Source: Leptospira ilyithenensis (GTDB taxonomy: Bacteria; Spirochaetota; Leptospiria; Leptospirales; Leptospiraceae). From it: a stretch of 64,000 nt of DNA. Below are positions 40,904 through 49,895 of the stretch, piece after piece; the first letter of the stretch is position 1; each line of letters begins with the position of its first letter. Below the pieces are notes generated by a model, which saw only the letters and a program-made list of their open reading frames with translations, did not search any database and was not told the DNA's origin. A program made the position numbers and the translations under genes. Location: NCBI RefSeq assembly GCF_004771005.1, contig NZ_RQHV01000036.1:161637-225636 (forward strand), given 5' to 3'.

Positions 40904-41793
40904 ATAATTTGTTTTTTTACCTCAAGCGTAGCCGTGAATCCTTTGTTAGTCGAAAATAAGAATAACTGTCCTCCCATTTTTTTTAGAAGGTTTTTGGCGA
41001 TATAGAGTCCGATTCCTGTGCCGCTTGTCCTCGTGTGACGCACAAATGGTTTTGTTAGGTCGCGTAAATTTCCCGAAAAACCGATTCCATTGTCTCTGAT
41101 GCTGAGATGGACTTTTTTGTTTTTAGATTCGGTGCAATCCAATTGAATAGAAGTCGCTTTCCCGTGGAGACCGGCATTTTCGATTAAGTTCTGTAAGATG
41201 GATTCGATCGCTTTTTTGTCAGCAATGATTTTGGTTTGGGCATCGCAGGACGGATCGATAATTAAATCGGGATAATCCACTCTGACGGAAGATACCAATT
41301 CCTTTAAGGGAAAAGTTTCTATATAAAGTTTTTCGCCTTGCATGAGGCTCGCAAGGTAAAATGCCTTTTCCATTCTGGATTCAATTCGTTTGTTTTCTTT
41401 CAGTAATTTTTCATAACGAACCAGAATCTGTTTGTTTTGGTTGTCACTGATCAGTCCTTCGATTTGCAATTGCAGACTTGCCAAAGGGGTTCTCATTTCA
41501 TGGGTGACTGTTGTGAAAAAATCGGAGATGAGTTTGGCTCTTTTGAAATCTCTATAGGAAAGCCAGGCAAGAGTCACCCCGCCCAGAGTCAGCATTCCCA
41601 AAAAGAAGGAACCTTCCAACTTGAGCATACGATCCACCCGTTCTAATTCCTGGGCGCTTCTCGTATCTTTCGTCATTTCCGCGATGGTTTTTGCTTGCCT
41701 AAGTCCCAGAATCCACCACCAAATCCCCAAGGAAACGGTTAAGCTGAGCCATGCTACGGCAAAAATCATCCGAAAACGGGCGGAACCCTTCAA
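40900..41793 (-). CDS. Membrane sensor histidine kinase
   Basis: A 297-residue kinase with two membrane helices (about 8-29 and 61-80) bounding a short 30-residue periplasmic loop, then the dimerisation domain with H98 in THEMRTPLASL, and a HATPase domain with N box NLIENAGLHG, G1 DNGIGFSG and G2 GTGIGLYIAKNLLKK. The tiny sensor loop suggests it senses membrane state or a partner, not a soluble ligand. Divergent from the MBOAT gene with 96 bases between; ends in an ATGA overlap with its regulator. Confidence 0.92.
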   Translation of the reverse strand: MKGSARFRMIFAVAWLSLTVSLGIWWWILGLRQAKTIAEMTKDTRSAQELERVDRMLKLEGSFFLGMLTLGGVTLAWLSYRDFKRAKLISDFFTTVTHEMRTPLASLQLQIEGLISDNQNKQILVRYEKLLKENKRIESRMEKAFYLASLMQGEKLYIETFPLKELVSSVRVDYPDLIIDPSCDAQTKIIADKKAIESILQNLIENAGLHGKATSIQLDCTESKNKKVHLSIRDNGIGFSGNLRDLTKPFVRHTRTSGTGIGLYIAKNLLKKMGGQLFLFSTNKGFTATLEVKKQII

Positions 41794-41889
41794 GGGAAGG
41801 TTTTCTCTTTTAAAAAAATCTTGTCATTTCGACTTTTTACCAAACTTAATACGTAAGCTGGATTTTCAATACGGTAATCCAAAGTTTTC

Positions 41890-43314
41890 ATGTTATTTAA
41901 TTCTCTACAGTTTTTACTTTTTTTTCCCAGTGTCCTTTTTGTATTATTCTTTCTCAAAAACCAAAAAGCATCTCTTATTTTTTTACTCGTAGCAAGTCTT
42001 TACTTTTATGCTTCCTGGAATTTTAACTACCTTTTCTTAATTCTAATTTCCATTATTTCTACTTATATTTCCGCGATCGCAATCGATCAAAATACCGGAA
42101 AGGAAAGAGAAAAAAAAATCATTCTGATGTTCGCCATCTTTCTGAATCTTTTGATTTTGTTTTTTTTCAAATACTATGACTTTTTTAGAAAAGAACTTTC
42201 TTCTTTCAACATAACAAGTCAGTTTCCCGAATGGAAATTTCTTTTGCCAGTAGGAATTTCTTTTTATACATTTCAAGCCATCGGATATTTGATTGATGTA
42301 TATAGAAGATCGATTCCTGCAGAAAAAAATTGGATTAACTATTCTTTGTTTATTACATTCTTTCCTCAATTGGTAGCAGGCCCAATTGAAAAAGCGGAAC
42401 ACATTCTGGTTCAGTTTCGCAATCAAATCAAATGGGAAAAGGCAAATCTTGTAAATGGGTTCGATCTTGTACTCTGGGGTTTTTTAAAGAAAGTCGTGCT
42501 TGCGGATAGGTTATCGGTTTATGTTGATTCCGTTTATTCGAATTTAGAAGTACATGGCGGTTTGACTTTGTTAGTTGCCTCTGTTTTGTTTTCGATTCAG
42601 ATTTACTGTGATTTTTCAGGATACTCGGACATTGCCGTCGGGATTGCCAGGATGATGGGATTTAATCTCATTCAGAATTTCAAAAATCCTTATTTTTCAA
42701 AAAACATTGGAGAGTTTTGGAGTAGATGGCATATTTCGCTGACTTCCTGGTTTCGTGATTATTTATATATTCCATTAGGTGGAAATCGTGTAACAATATT
42801 TCGAAATTATCTCAATGTTTTAATTGTTTTTTTACTAAGTGGGCTTTGGCATGGGGCCAATTGGACATTTGTTGTCTGGGGTTTGTTACACGGTCTTTGC
42901 CGAGCCTTTGGGATGGGTTTTCAGAAAATGACTTCTCACCAAACTTTTTTTGTAAAATTGAGTAAATCGAAATTTGTGGATTTAATTAATATTTTGTTAA
43001 CTTTTGGATTTGTAACTTTCGCATGGATTTATTTTCGAGCCAATAATCTAACGGAAGCACATTACATCATAGGAAATATTCTTTTCAAAATGGAATTAAC
43101 AAATACTTCCTTGCGGCAAACGATTCTCCCTTTCACACAGTCCAATGTTTCGATTGCACATGCCATTGTAGTAAGTTTTTGGGTGTTTTTTGTTTTTTAT
43201 ATTGAGAAAATAAAAGAGGTTAATTTTAACTTTGTTCTAAGGTTATTTATTTCGATATCGATTCTATTTTTTGGAAAATTTGACAATGTTAGTTTTTTGT
43301 ATTTTCAATTCTAA
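41890..43314 (+). CDS. MBOAT family O-acyltransferase (AlgI-like)
   Basis: A polytopic membrane acyltransferase of 474 residues. The family core is present: PVGISFYTFQAIGYLIDVYR, FFPQLVAGPIEKAEHIL, the YCDFSGYSDIAVGIARMMG stretch, and the active-site GLWHGANWTFVVWGLLHG with H321 and H334. AlgI-like proteins move acetyl groups across the inner membrane to a partner that acetylates polysaccharide. The next gene, starting on the very next base after the stop, encodes an SGNH-like protein, the usual kind of partner. The target glycan is unknown. Confidence 0.92.
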   Translation: MLFNSLQFLLFFPSVLFVLFFLKNQKASLIFLLVASLYFYASWNFNYLFLILISIISTYISAIAIDQNTGKEREKKIILMFAIFLNLLILFFFKYYDFFRKELSSFNITSQFPEWKFLLPVGISFYTFQAIGYLIDVYRRSIPAEKNWINYSLFITFFPQLVAGPIEKAEHILVQFRNQIKWEKANLVNGFDLVLWGFLKKVVLADRLSVYVDSVYSNLEVHGGLTLLVASVLFSIQIYCDFSGYSDIAVGIARMMGFNLIQNFKNPYFSKNIGEFWSRWHISLTSWFRDYLYIPLGGNRVTIFRNYLNVLIVFLLSGLWHGANWTFVVWGLLHGLCRAFGMGFQKMTSHQTFFVKLSKSKFVDLINILLTFGFVTFAWIYFRANNLTEAHYIIGNILFKMELTNTSLRQTILPFTQSNVSIAHAIVVSFWVFFVFYIEKIKEVNFNFVLRLFISISILFFGKFDNVSFLYFQF

Positions 43315-44232
43315 ATGAAAAAGTCTTCAATACTTATTATTTTAAAAATACTAACGGGAGTTTTTATTTTTTTTACTCTTGTTTTTTTTAAAAATTATTA
43401 TTCTTATTTATTTTCAAGCACCACTTCCGGGCTCATGGCTTTGCCGGAAAATCCAAATTATTTATTGGTTGGTTCTTCTCTCACTCGCCAATCTTACGAT
43501 CCGAATATCCTTGGGTCTCAGTTAGGAAAAGTTTACCTACTTGCCTATAATGGAAATCAACCTTGTATGATTTCGGAACAATTACGATTTTTAAAAAAAA
43601 GAGGAAAAACTTGGAATCACTTAGTATTGGAATTTTATCCTCAAACCTCAAGCCAAGGTCCATCCATTACTGATTTGAGGATTATGTTGGACAGCGATCT
43701 TGATTTAAAAATACGTTACCTAACTTTGCTAGGCAATGAGAGAGATATCAGTTTTTCCGAATATTATGAACTCATTGTAACTTCCAATATAGAATTGATC
43801 ACTACTCATTTTTTGACAGGAGCATTGATCGATAGTTTTTCTGTTGATGGTGGTTATGTGAATAAAAGAGAAGAGGGATCTTCGGAAGAACGTCTTGCCC
43901 AGGAGTCTGCAAAAATCCGTATAGTTTCCCCAAAAATCCATTCTGCACAATTGCAGTGCTGGAAGGATTTGATCGAGGAAAGCCAAACCGAAGGAAAAAA
44001 ACTAGAAGTTTGGGAAGCACCCAAGTTTTTTTATGTGAGTTCTGATCCAAATTACCAAGAGATCAAGGCAACGTTCTCTCGATTTCTTTTGGAAAAAGGA
44101 ATTCGTTTTCGTTCCTTTTCTTTTTCGGATCGTGATCCGCTTTTATTCCGTGATCCCATCCATTTGTCAACTAAAGGGAGAGAAGTTCTTAGCAAAACCG
44201 TTTTAGAGGTAATCGAAAAAGACCAGAATTGA
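43315..44232 (+). CDS. SGNH-hydrolase-like protein, partner of MBOAT
   Basis: A 305-residue protein with one N-terminal membrane anchor (about 5-25) and a periplasmic domain. LLVGSSLTRQSYDP (51-64) resembles SGNH block I with the catalytic Ser in GSS, and the late DPIHLSTKGREVLS (about 280-293) resembles the D-x-x-H block. Overall it recalls DltD/AlgJ/AlgX-type acetyl-transfer proteins, but distantly. It starts immediately after the MBOAT stop, so the two are surely co-expressed. Predicted to put the acetyl group onto an envelope glycan; which one cannot be told. Confidence 0.78.
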   Translation: MKKSSILIILKILTGVFIFFTLVFFKNYYSYLFSSTTSGLMALPENPNYLLVGSSLTRQSYDPNILGSQLGKVYLLAYNGNQPCMISEQLRFLKKRGKTWNHLVLEFYPQTSSQGPSITDLRIMLDSDLDLKIRYLTLLGNERDISFSEYYELIVTSNIELITTHFLTGALIDSFSVDGGYVNKREEGSSEERLAQESAKIRIVSPKIHSAQLQCWKDLIEESQTEGKKLEVWEAPKFFYVSSDPNYQEIKATFSRFLLEKGIRFRSFSFSDRDPLLFRDPIHLSTKGREVLSKTVLEVIEKDQN

Positions 44233-44304
44233 ATCTTCTAGCAAGCAAAAAGGGGTTGTCAGCTCTGGTTTCTAGCAGATTTTACATTGATAAGGAGTAC
44301 CATC

Positions 44305-45369
44305 TTGAACTTCGAAGATATATCGAAACATTTAGGAAAAGACGCTGAATCCCTACTTGGATTCAATAAGCCAAAAATCTCAAAAGACCTTTTACACGTT
44401 CCTGGAAATGACTGGGTAGACCGGATCTTCGGACCCACGGATCGTTCCATCCCCGTATTACGTAGCATTCAATCCCTTTTAGGACATGGAAGATTGGGGG
44501 GAACCGGTTATGTTTCCATCCTTCCTGTCGACCAAGGAATAGAACATTCGGCAGGAGCTTCTTTCGCAAAAAATCCGATTTACTTTGACGGTGAAAATAT
44601 TATCAAACTAGCGTTAGAAGGTGGTTGCAACGGAGTCGCTACAACTCTAGGAGTATTGGGTTCTGTTGCGCGTAAGTATGCACATAAGATTCCTTTTATT
44701 TTGAAAATCAATCATAATGAGCTTCTCACTTATCCGAACAAAAGCGAACAACTTCTTTTTGCTACCGTAAAACAAGCGCATGACCAAGGTTGTGTTGCGA
44801 TCGGTGCGACTATTTATTTCGGGTCTGCAGACGCCGGAAGAGAAATCGTAGAGATTTCCAAAGTTTTTGAAATGGCGCATCAGTTAGGAATGGCAACCAT
44901 TCTTTGGTGCTATATTAGAAACAATGCTTTCAAAAAAGATAAGGACTATCATGTTTCGGCGGACTTGACCGGTCAGGCAAATCATTTGGGTGTTACGATC
45001 CAAGCTGACATCATCAAACAAAAGTTACCTGAAAATAACGGTGGTTATAATGTTCTGAATACGGAGTCCACTTATGGAAAAACGGATAAGAGAATCTATT
45101 CCGATTTGACATCCGACCATCCGATCGATCTGACACGTTATCAAGTGGCAAATTGTTATATGGGAAGAGCTGGTTTGATCAATTCCGGCGGTGCATCCGG
45201 TGAAAACGATTTGCAAGATGCGTTGAAAACGGCTGTGATCAATAAGAGAGCAGGCGGAATGGGTTTGATTTCGGGACGTAAAGCTTTCCAAAAACCGATG
45301 AATGACGGGGTTTCCCTTCTTCATGCGATCCAAGATGTATATCTTTCCAAAGAAATCACGGTAGCATAA
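44305..45369 (+). CDS. Fructose-bisphosphate aldolase, class I (archaeal/DhnA type)
   Basis: Cleaves fructose 1,6-bisphosphate in glycolysis and the reverse in gluconeogenesis; Schiff-base type, no metal. The 354-residue protein has [15 protein letters not shown], the barrel strand [13 protein letters not shown], a [15 protein letters not shown] segment and the phosphate site [15 protein letters not shown] take the TTG at 44305, which has AAGGAG 7 bases upstream; a TTG at 44287 would place that ribosome site inside the gene. malQ follows, so sugar metabolism genes are paired. Confidence 0.88.
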   Translation: MNFEDISKHLGKDAESLLGFNKPKISKDLLHVPGNDWVDRIFGPTDRSIPVLRSIQSLLGHGRLGGTGYVSILPVDQGIEHSAGASFAKNPIYFDGENIIKLALEGGCNGVATTLGVLGSVARKYAHKIPFILKINHNELLTYPNKSEQLLFATVKQAHDQGCVAIGATIYFGSADAGREIVEISKVFEMAHQLGMATILWCYIRNNAFKKDKDYHVSADLTGQANHLGVTIQADIIKQKLPENNGGYNVLNTESTYGKTDKRIYSDLTSDHPIDLTRYQVANCYMGRAGLINSGGASGENDLQDALKTAVINKRAGGMGLISGRKAFQKPMNDGVSLLHAIQDVYLSKEITVA

Positions 45370-45394
45370 TATCGGTTCTTCGAAAGAAAATAGA

Positions 45395-47113
45395 ATCTTA
45401 AAAAGAAGAGGGGGGATACTCGTCCCTCTCTCTTCGATTCTCACCAAAGATTCCTTTGAGTGTGGGGATATTTCCTCATTATTTCTCTTGGGAAAATGGG
45501 CCAGATCGGCAGGTTTTTCCATTTTACAAATCCTTCCTTTGAATGACACCGGTTTCGGAAAATCGCCTTATAGTTCCATTTCCGCCTTTGCCATCGATCC
45601 GATTTATATTTCATTGAAAGAATTGGGAATCAGCATGGTTTCCAGAAAATCCAAAATCGTATCTAACCAGGTGAACCAAACCAGGATACGTGAATTGAAG
45701 TTAGTCGAACTTCGTAAGTTTTTTCTTTCTGCTAAGGAAAAAAATGAAAAATTGGCAAATCTGTTTTTATCCGAACATTCCTGGGTGGAGGGTTATGTGT
45801 GCTTTCGGGTATTGTATGCCCGGAATGAAGGTAAGGACTGGAGCTTTTGGCCGAAAGAACAGAAAGATCCAGGGAAAGTGAAGGAGCAAATTTTTTCCGA
45901 TTTCAAGGAAGAGGCTTTGTTTTTATCTTATCTGCAATATATTGCTTTTATACAATTAGAGAAAGCCAAACAGTCATTAGAGAAAATAGGAGTCTTTCTG
46001 AAAGGCGATATGCCTATTCTTACTTCCCGTAATTCCGCCGATGTTTGGGAACATCCCGAATATTTCGAATTGGATTTGCAAGCGGGCGCCCCTCCTGACG
46101 CGTTTTCGGACGAAGGACAGAACTGGGGTTTTCCCGTTTTGAATTGGAATGTTTTGCGCAAAACAAAGTTTAGCTGGTGGAAAGAAAGGCTTCGGTATCT
46201 GGATCATTTTTTTCATCTCTATAGGATTGATCATGTGATCGGAATGTATCGGATTTGGGCAATTCCTATTCAGCAAACAAGTGCTAAATTTGGATGGTTT
46301 CATCCTCAAATCGGTTGCAGCCGATCTCATTTTCTGGAAAAGGGATTGGATGTAGAAGACTTAATCAAACGTAAGTTAATTTATGAATTCAAAAAAGATT
46401 CTTTTGTTTTTTACTGGGATTTTTGGAAAGAGTCCGGTTGGTCGGAGTTGCCCGAAGAGATTAAGGCAAAGGCATTTCCTCTTTCTGAAATCAATTTGAA
46501 AGAAGATGAAACCCTTTGGGCAAAATCGGGAGAAGAGATTCTTTCTGCTTTGGACGGATTTGCAAGTGCGGTACCATGTGCAGAGGACTTGGGAGCCGTT
46601 CCCGGTTTTATAAGAGATTCATTGAAGAAGAGAAATACTCTCGGGATCGATGTGATCCGTTGGACCCGTTCTTTGGAAAATGGAAATTATATCGAACCTG
46701 AAGGTTATAGGAAGACTGCAATCAGTGTTTTGTCTACTCATGACACTTCACTTGCTTTGGATTGGTGGATGAATCTTTCCAATGGAGAGAAAGAATACGC
46801 ACAAACCTTCTTTTTTACAGATCAGAAAAAGGAGCTTCCTGCTTCCGCTTCTGAAATTTTAGAGGGTCTGTTGGATTTTTCTTTTTCTACGAACAGTTTA
46901 TTTTCCATTCAGATTTTGCAGGACCTTCTATTTACGGGGGAAAATGCTATTTTGGAAAACCTTTCCTCCCATAGGTTCAATTTGCCAGGGACTCCGGAAG
47001 ATAAAAATTGGTCTTACCGGTTTTCCTTTTACATAGAGGATTTGATTCTTGATGAGAAGCTGACTCTTGCTTTGAAAGAAAAGATGGTTCGTTCCCACCG
47101 ATTCGTGGAATGA
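45395..47113 (+). CDS. malQ: 4-alpha-glucanotransferase (GH77), start codon unclear
   Basis: Amylomaltase that transfers glucan segments, for glycogen or maltodextrin turnover. Catalytic features: RIDHVIGMYRIW with the nucleophile Asp, CAEDLG with the acid/base Glu, and STHDT with the third Asp. The family's N-terminal motif (here RRGGILVPLSS, then ECGD) is encoded in frame at about 45404-45469. That is upstream of the first usable ATG, GTG or TTG (TTG at 45488). The frame is open back to a TAG at 45362. In-frame ATC at 45395 or 45371 or ATA at 45416 could be rare starts; I use 45395. If translation starts at 45488, 31 conserved residues are lost. Confidence 0.85.
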   Translation: MLKRRGGILVPLSSILTKDSFECGDISSLFLLGKWARSAGFSILQILPLNDTGFGKSPYSSISAFAIDPIYISLKELGISMVSRKSKIVSNQVNQTRIRELKLVELRKFFLSAKEKNEKLANLFLSEHSWVEGYVCFRVLYARNEGKDWSFWPKEQKDPGKVKEQIFSDFKEEALFLSYLQYIAFIQLEKAKQSLEKIGVFLKGDMPILTSRNSADVWEHPEYFELDLQAGAPPDAFSDEGQNWGFPVLNWNVLRKTKFSWWKERLRYLDHFFHLYRIDHVIGMYRIWAIPIQQTSAKFGWFHPQIGCSRSHFLEKGLDVEDLIKRKLIYEFKKDSFVFYWDFWKESGWSELPEEIKAKAFPLSEINLKEDETLWAKSGEEILSALDGFASAVPCAEDLGAVPGFIRDSLKKRNTLGIDVIRWTRSLENGNYIEPEGYRKTAISVLSTHDTSLALDWWMNLSNGEKEYAQTFFFTDQKKELPASASEILEGLLDFSFSTNSLFSIQILQDLLFTGENAILENLSSHRFNLPGTPEDKNWSYRFSFYIEDLILDEKLTLALKEKMVRSHRFVE

Positions 47114-47118
47114 ATTTG

Positions 47119-47250
47119 GGCAAAAAGGCGAACTTTTCCAAATTAAAAAAACGAATTTTGGAGATAGGGTTGATCTCCTTTCCCTGACATGGTAAAGGAA
47201 GTCATTGGGTGGCGGGTGGTTAACCCCTCCCAATCTCAATAGGGCGGGGA
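47119..47250 (+). repeat. Dispersed structured intergenic repeat, copy B
   Basis: Lies 5 bases past the malQ stop. Same elements in the same order as copy A at 19071: GGCAAAAAGGCGAA, ATGGTA.AGGAA, CATTGGGTGG, GTGGTTAACCCC, GGGCGGGGA. CCCCTCCC (47224-47231) can pair with GGGCGGGG (47242-47249), 7 of 8 positions, over a 10-base loop. A separate perfect stem GGAGAT/ATCTCC (47160-47165 with 47173-47178) lies in the middle. No T run follows, so it is not a simple terminator. Confidence 0.7.
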
Positions 47251-47391
47251 TAGTATATCTTTCGATTGCTTTTCGACTCCCGGTCTGTTCGCAACCAAGG
47301 ATTTTTCGTTTTTCCTAGTTCACTGCAGAATCCTTCAAGTCGGATTCCCTTCTATCTGTTAAGATGTTCTTACATAGAAAGGAGACACCTT

Positions 47392-47934
47392 ATGCGCTTT
47401 GCAAAAGAAATGGCGTTTTATTCCGCCTACCATCAAGAAAAAAGAAATGTTTGGATTCATGTCATTGGAGTTCCCATGATTACGTTTACTCTGTTTTTAG
47501 TTTTGAGCAGATATTCCCTGACAGAACTACAAGGATTTCATGTAACAGCTGCTACGGTATTTGTTGCGGCAGTTTTGGCGTACTACTTTACATTGGACTT
47601 TATTTTCGCTATCGCAGCAACTTTGTTATTCGGTTCTCTTTACGTATTGGCTCAGTATCTGACTTCAACTTTATCTTCCGAAGTGGCATGGGCTGTGTTC
47701 GGGCTTGGCCAACTGGTAGGTTGGGGCGCTCAGTTTTACGGACATTTTATTTTCGAAAAAAGCCGCCCGGCACTCTTTGACAATCTATTTCAGGCACTTG
47801 TTTCCGCTCCTTTGTTTGTCATTGCCGATGTTTTTTTCGAACTGGGCTATAGAACTGATTTGAAAGATGCGATCGAGAGAGAATTAAAAGAAAGAGGGAA
47901 ATGGAAAGATTTTTCTCACGCACACGCTAAATAA
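47392..47934 (+). CDS. Mpo1-like (DUF962) membrane protein
   Basis: A 180-residue membrane protein of the DUF962/Mpo1 family. The first motif YSAYHQEKRNVWIHVIGVP and the second WGAQFYGHFIFEKSRPALF hold the conserved His residues; four hydrophobic helices lie between and around them. Yeast Mpo1 is an iron-dependent dioxygenase acting on 2-hydroxy fatty acids; bacterial members are less studied, so that activity is a family inference. AAAGGAG precedes the ATG at 47392; longer reading to 47266 would start inside the repeat region. Confidence 0.87.
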   Translation: MRFAKEMAFYSAYHQEKRNVWIHVIGVPMITFTLFLVLSRYSLTELQGFHVTAATVFVAAVLAYYFTLDFIFAIAATLLFGSLYVLAQYLTSTLSSEVAWAVFGLGQLVGWGAQFYGHFIFEKSRPALFDNLFQALVSAPLFVIADVFFELGYRTDLKDAIERELKERGKWKDFSHAHAK

Positions 47935-47940
47935 AAACTG

Positions 47941-48723
47941 TTAACTGCAGAAAAATAATTTCACTTTATGATTTGCCCCCAAAAATTTTGATGGGGGCAC
48001 TCCGAACATTCTTTTGAATGTTCGGCTCAAATGCGATTGGTCTGCAAATCCTGCAGCATGAGATGCATCAGTCAAGTTCCCTCCCGATTGCAAAATCTTT
48101 GCAGCTTCATGAAGCTTCATCCAGAGTAGATATTGGCGAAAAGGAATTCCTATCTCTTCTTTGAATAAATGCATGAATCTGGATTCGGAAAAACCGAGTT
48201 CACCTGCGAGAATAGGAACGGAAAGATCTTCTCTTAAGGAAATTTTCATTTTTTCCACAAGACCTGCAATTCTCGGATCCAATAGTTTTGCTTCGGGCCT
48301 TGTAGTTCCCAGTGCACCAAGAATGGACTCAAATAAGGAACGTGCACTTTCACAATCTAGTTTGGCTTCCAATAAATCCTTGCACTCTTCCGTGAAATTT
48401 CGGACTTCTTCGATCGGGATTTCTTTGATTCCTTTTCGTCCGAACCTGGTTAATAGTGACGCATAATATTTGCTATATGGGTCGAATTGCAATACGATCA
48501 TATCGGAATTTTCAGCGAGCAACATATGATGGAAATTTGGTGCGAGGAATGCCGCCTGGTAGTATGTTTTTTCTTTTTCGTCAGTCAGGATGCAAAATGG
48601 TTCTGAGATGGAAATAAGAATGGATACTGCAAAATGTGCGTGAAAATCCGTTTCTAATCCGCGTGTTCCCAGAAGAATTTTTCCACCGAAATAAAACAAA
48701 CTACCGGAATAGGAATCAACCAT
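47941..48723 (-). CDS. AraC-family transcriptional regulator
   Basis: A 260-residue regulator: N-terminal cupin-like sensing domain (about 1-150, with FHAHFAVSILISISEPF) and a C-terminal double helix-turn-helix (about 165-255), with VPILAGELGFSESRFMHLFKEE and the classic second unit ASHAAGFADQSHLSRTFKRMFGVPPSKF in pieces. Start set at the ATG at 48723, where the sensing domain begins; a GTG at 48828 is in frame but adds 35 basic residues of doubtful value. It is divergent from a metallo-hydrolase lipoprotein gene that it may control. Confidence 0.87.
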   Translation of the reverse strand: MVDSYSGSLFYFGGKILLGTRGLETDFHAHFAVSILISISEPFCILTDEKEKTYYQAAFLAPNFHHMLLAENSDMIVLQFDPYSKYYASLLTRFGRKGIKEIPIEEVRNFTEECKDLLEAKLDCESARSLFESILGALGTTRPEAKLLDPRIAGLVEKMKISLREDLSVPILAGELGFSESRFMHLFKEEIGIPFRQYLLWMKLHEAAKILQSGGNLTDASHAAGFADQSHLSRTFKRMFGVPPSKFLGANHKVKLFFCS

Positions 48724-48852
48724 TTTGAAAAGACCATCTAACTTTGTTTTTGCTTTGTAAATCCATTTTTCCCACCGACCCCGAAAAACGATTGAAAATA
48801 TAAAAAATTTCCGCACTCTGAAACGCACATTGACGGATAGGATCGTTTAAGA

Positions 48853-49875
48853 ATGAATCGATTAAAAAACCATTTGCAATTTTGTTTTAAGTTTTTTCTG
48901 TTTTTTTCCTTTTTATGGATTCAATCTTGTATGTTCGGTTCTTCCGGAAATGTAAGAGATTACAAAAATTATCTTTCCGAACAAAAACAAACGAACTCGG
49001 TTCCTTCGGGAAAAGTAAGAGTTACCTTTCTTGGAACTTCTTCGTTGCTCGTTGACGACGGAGAAACACAACTTCTAACGGACGGATTTTTTACCAGACC
49101 GTCCTTATTTCGAACTGCATTTTTAAGATTATCTACGGATATATCCATTATCGAATCGGTGATGGCAAAGACCCGGATGAATCGATTGAAAGGGATCTTT
49201 GTCTGCCATTCCCATTATGATCATGCAATGGATGCACCTTTCGTGGCAAAACTTACGGGGGCAAATTTGTACGGATCCTCTTCCACTTTGAATGTAGGAG
49301 CTGGAGCCGGGCTTTCTTTCGATCGGATGAATTTATTCATTCCCGGTAAACCAGTTCGCATCGGAAAATTCACAGTCACCGTTTTGTCATCCAAACACAC
49401 TCCTCCTTTTAAAATATTAGGCAAAACAAATGCCACCGATCCCAATCATCCGAATATCGACTCTCCTTTGATACAACCTGCGAAAGCAAGCGATTATATT
49501 GAAGGAGGGGCTTTTGATTTTTTGATACAACATGGAAGTCATTCTTTGCTTATCAAAGGAAGTACAAATTATATAGAAGGCGCATTGGATCGTTATAAGG
49601 TGGATGTTTTATTTTTAGGAATCGCTCAATTGTCAAAACAGCCAGAAACATTTCAGGAAACGTATTACAAGGAAACTGTGAAAGCAGTAAAAGCAAAACA
49701 AGTGATTCCAATTCATTGGGATAATTTTTTCAAACCTCTTGCCGAACCCTTGGAACCGAACTTAAAAATCGGAGATGACTTTAATGCAAATATGAATTTC
49801 ATACTTCATAAAACAAAAGCTGATAATGTGAATGTTATTCTTTTGCAAGGGTTTGAAACAATAGACTTATTTTAA
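48853..49875 (+). CDS. MBL-fold metallo-hydrolase lipoprotein
   Basis: A 340-residue predicted lipoprotein: hydrophobic signal ending in WIQS-C26, then a metallo-beta-lactamase fold of the UlaG-like (Lactamase_B_2) type with H119, H121, D123, H124 in CHSHYDHAMD and a later IPIHWDNFF with another His ligand. Not a classical beta-lactamase: the B1 features are missing. Substrate unknown. It starts 130 bases from the AraC regulator on the other strand and is followed at 20 bases by a transglutaminase-like gene. Confidence 0.85.
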   Translation: MNRLKNHLQFCFKFFLFFSFLWIQSCMFGSSGNVRDYKNYLSEQKQTNSVPSGKVRVTFLGTSSLLVDDGETQLLTDGFFTRPSLFRTAFLRLSTDISIIESVMAKTRMNRLKGIFVCHSHYDHAMDAPFVAKLTGANLYGSSSTLNVGAGAGLSFDRMNLFIPGKPVRIGKFTVTVLSSKHTPPFKILGKTNATDPNHPNIDSPLIQPAKASDYIEGGAFDFLIQHGSHSLLIKGSTNYIEGALDRYKVDVLFLGIAQLSKQPETFQETYYKETVKAVKAKQVIPIHWDNFFKPLAEPLEPNLKIGDDFNANMNFILHKTKADNVNVILLQGFETIDLF

Positions 49876-49895
49876 TCGGAAGGTCCAGTACATAT

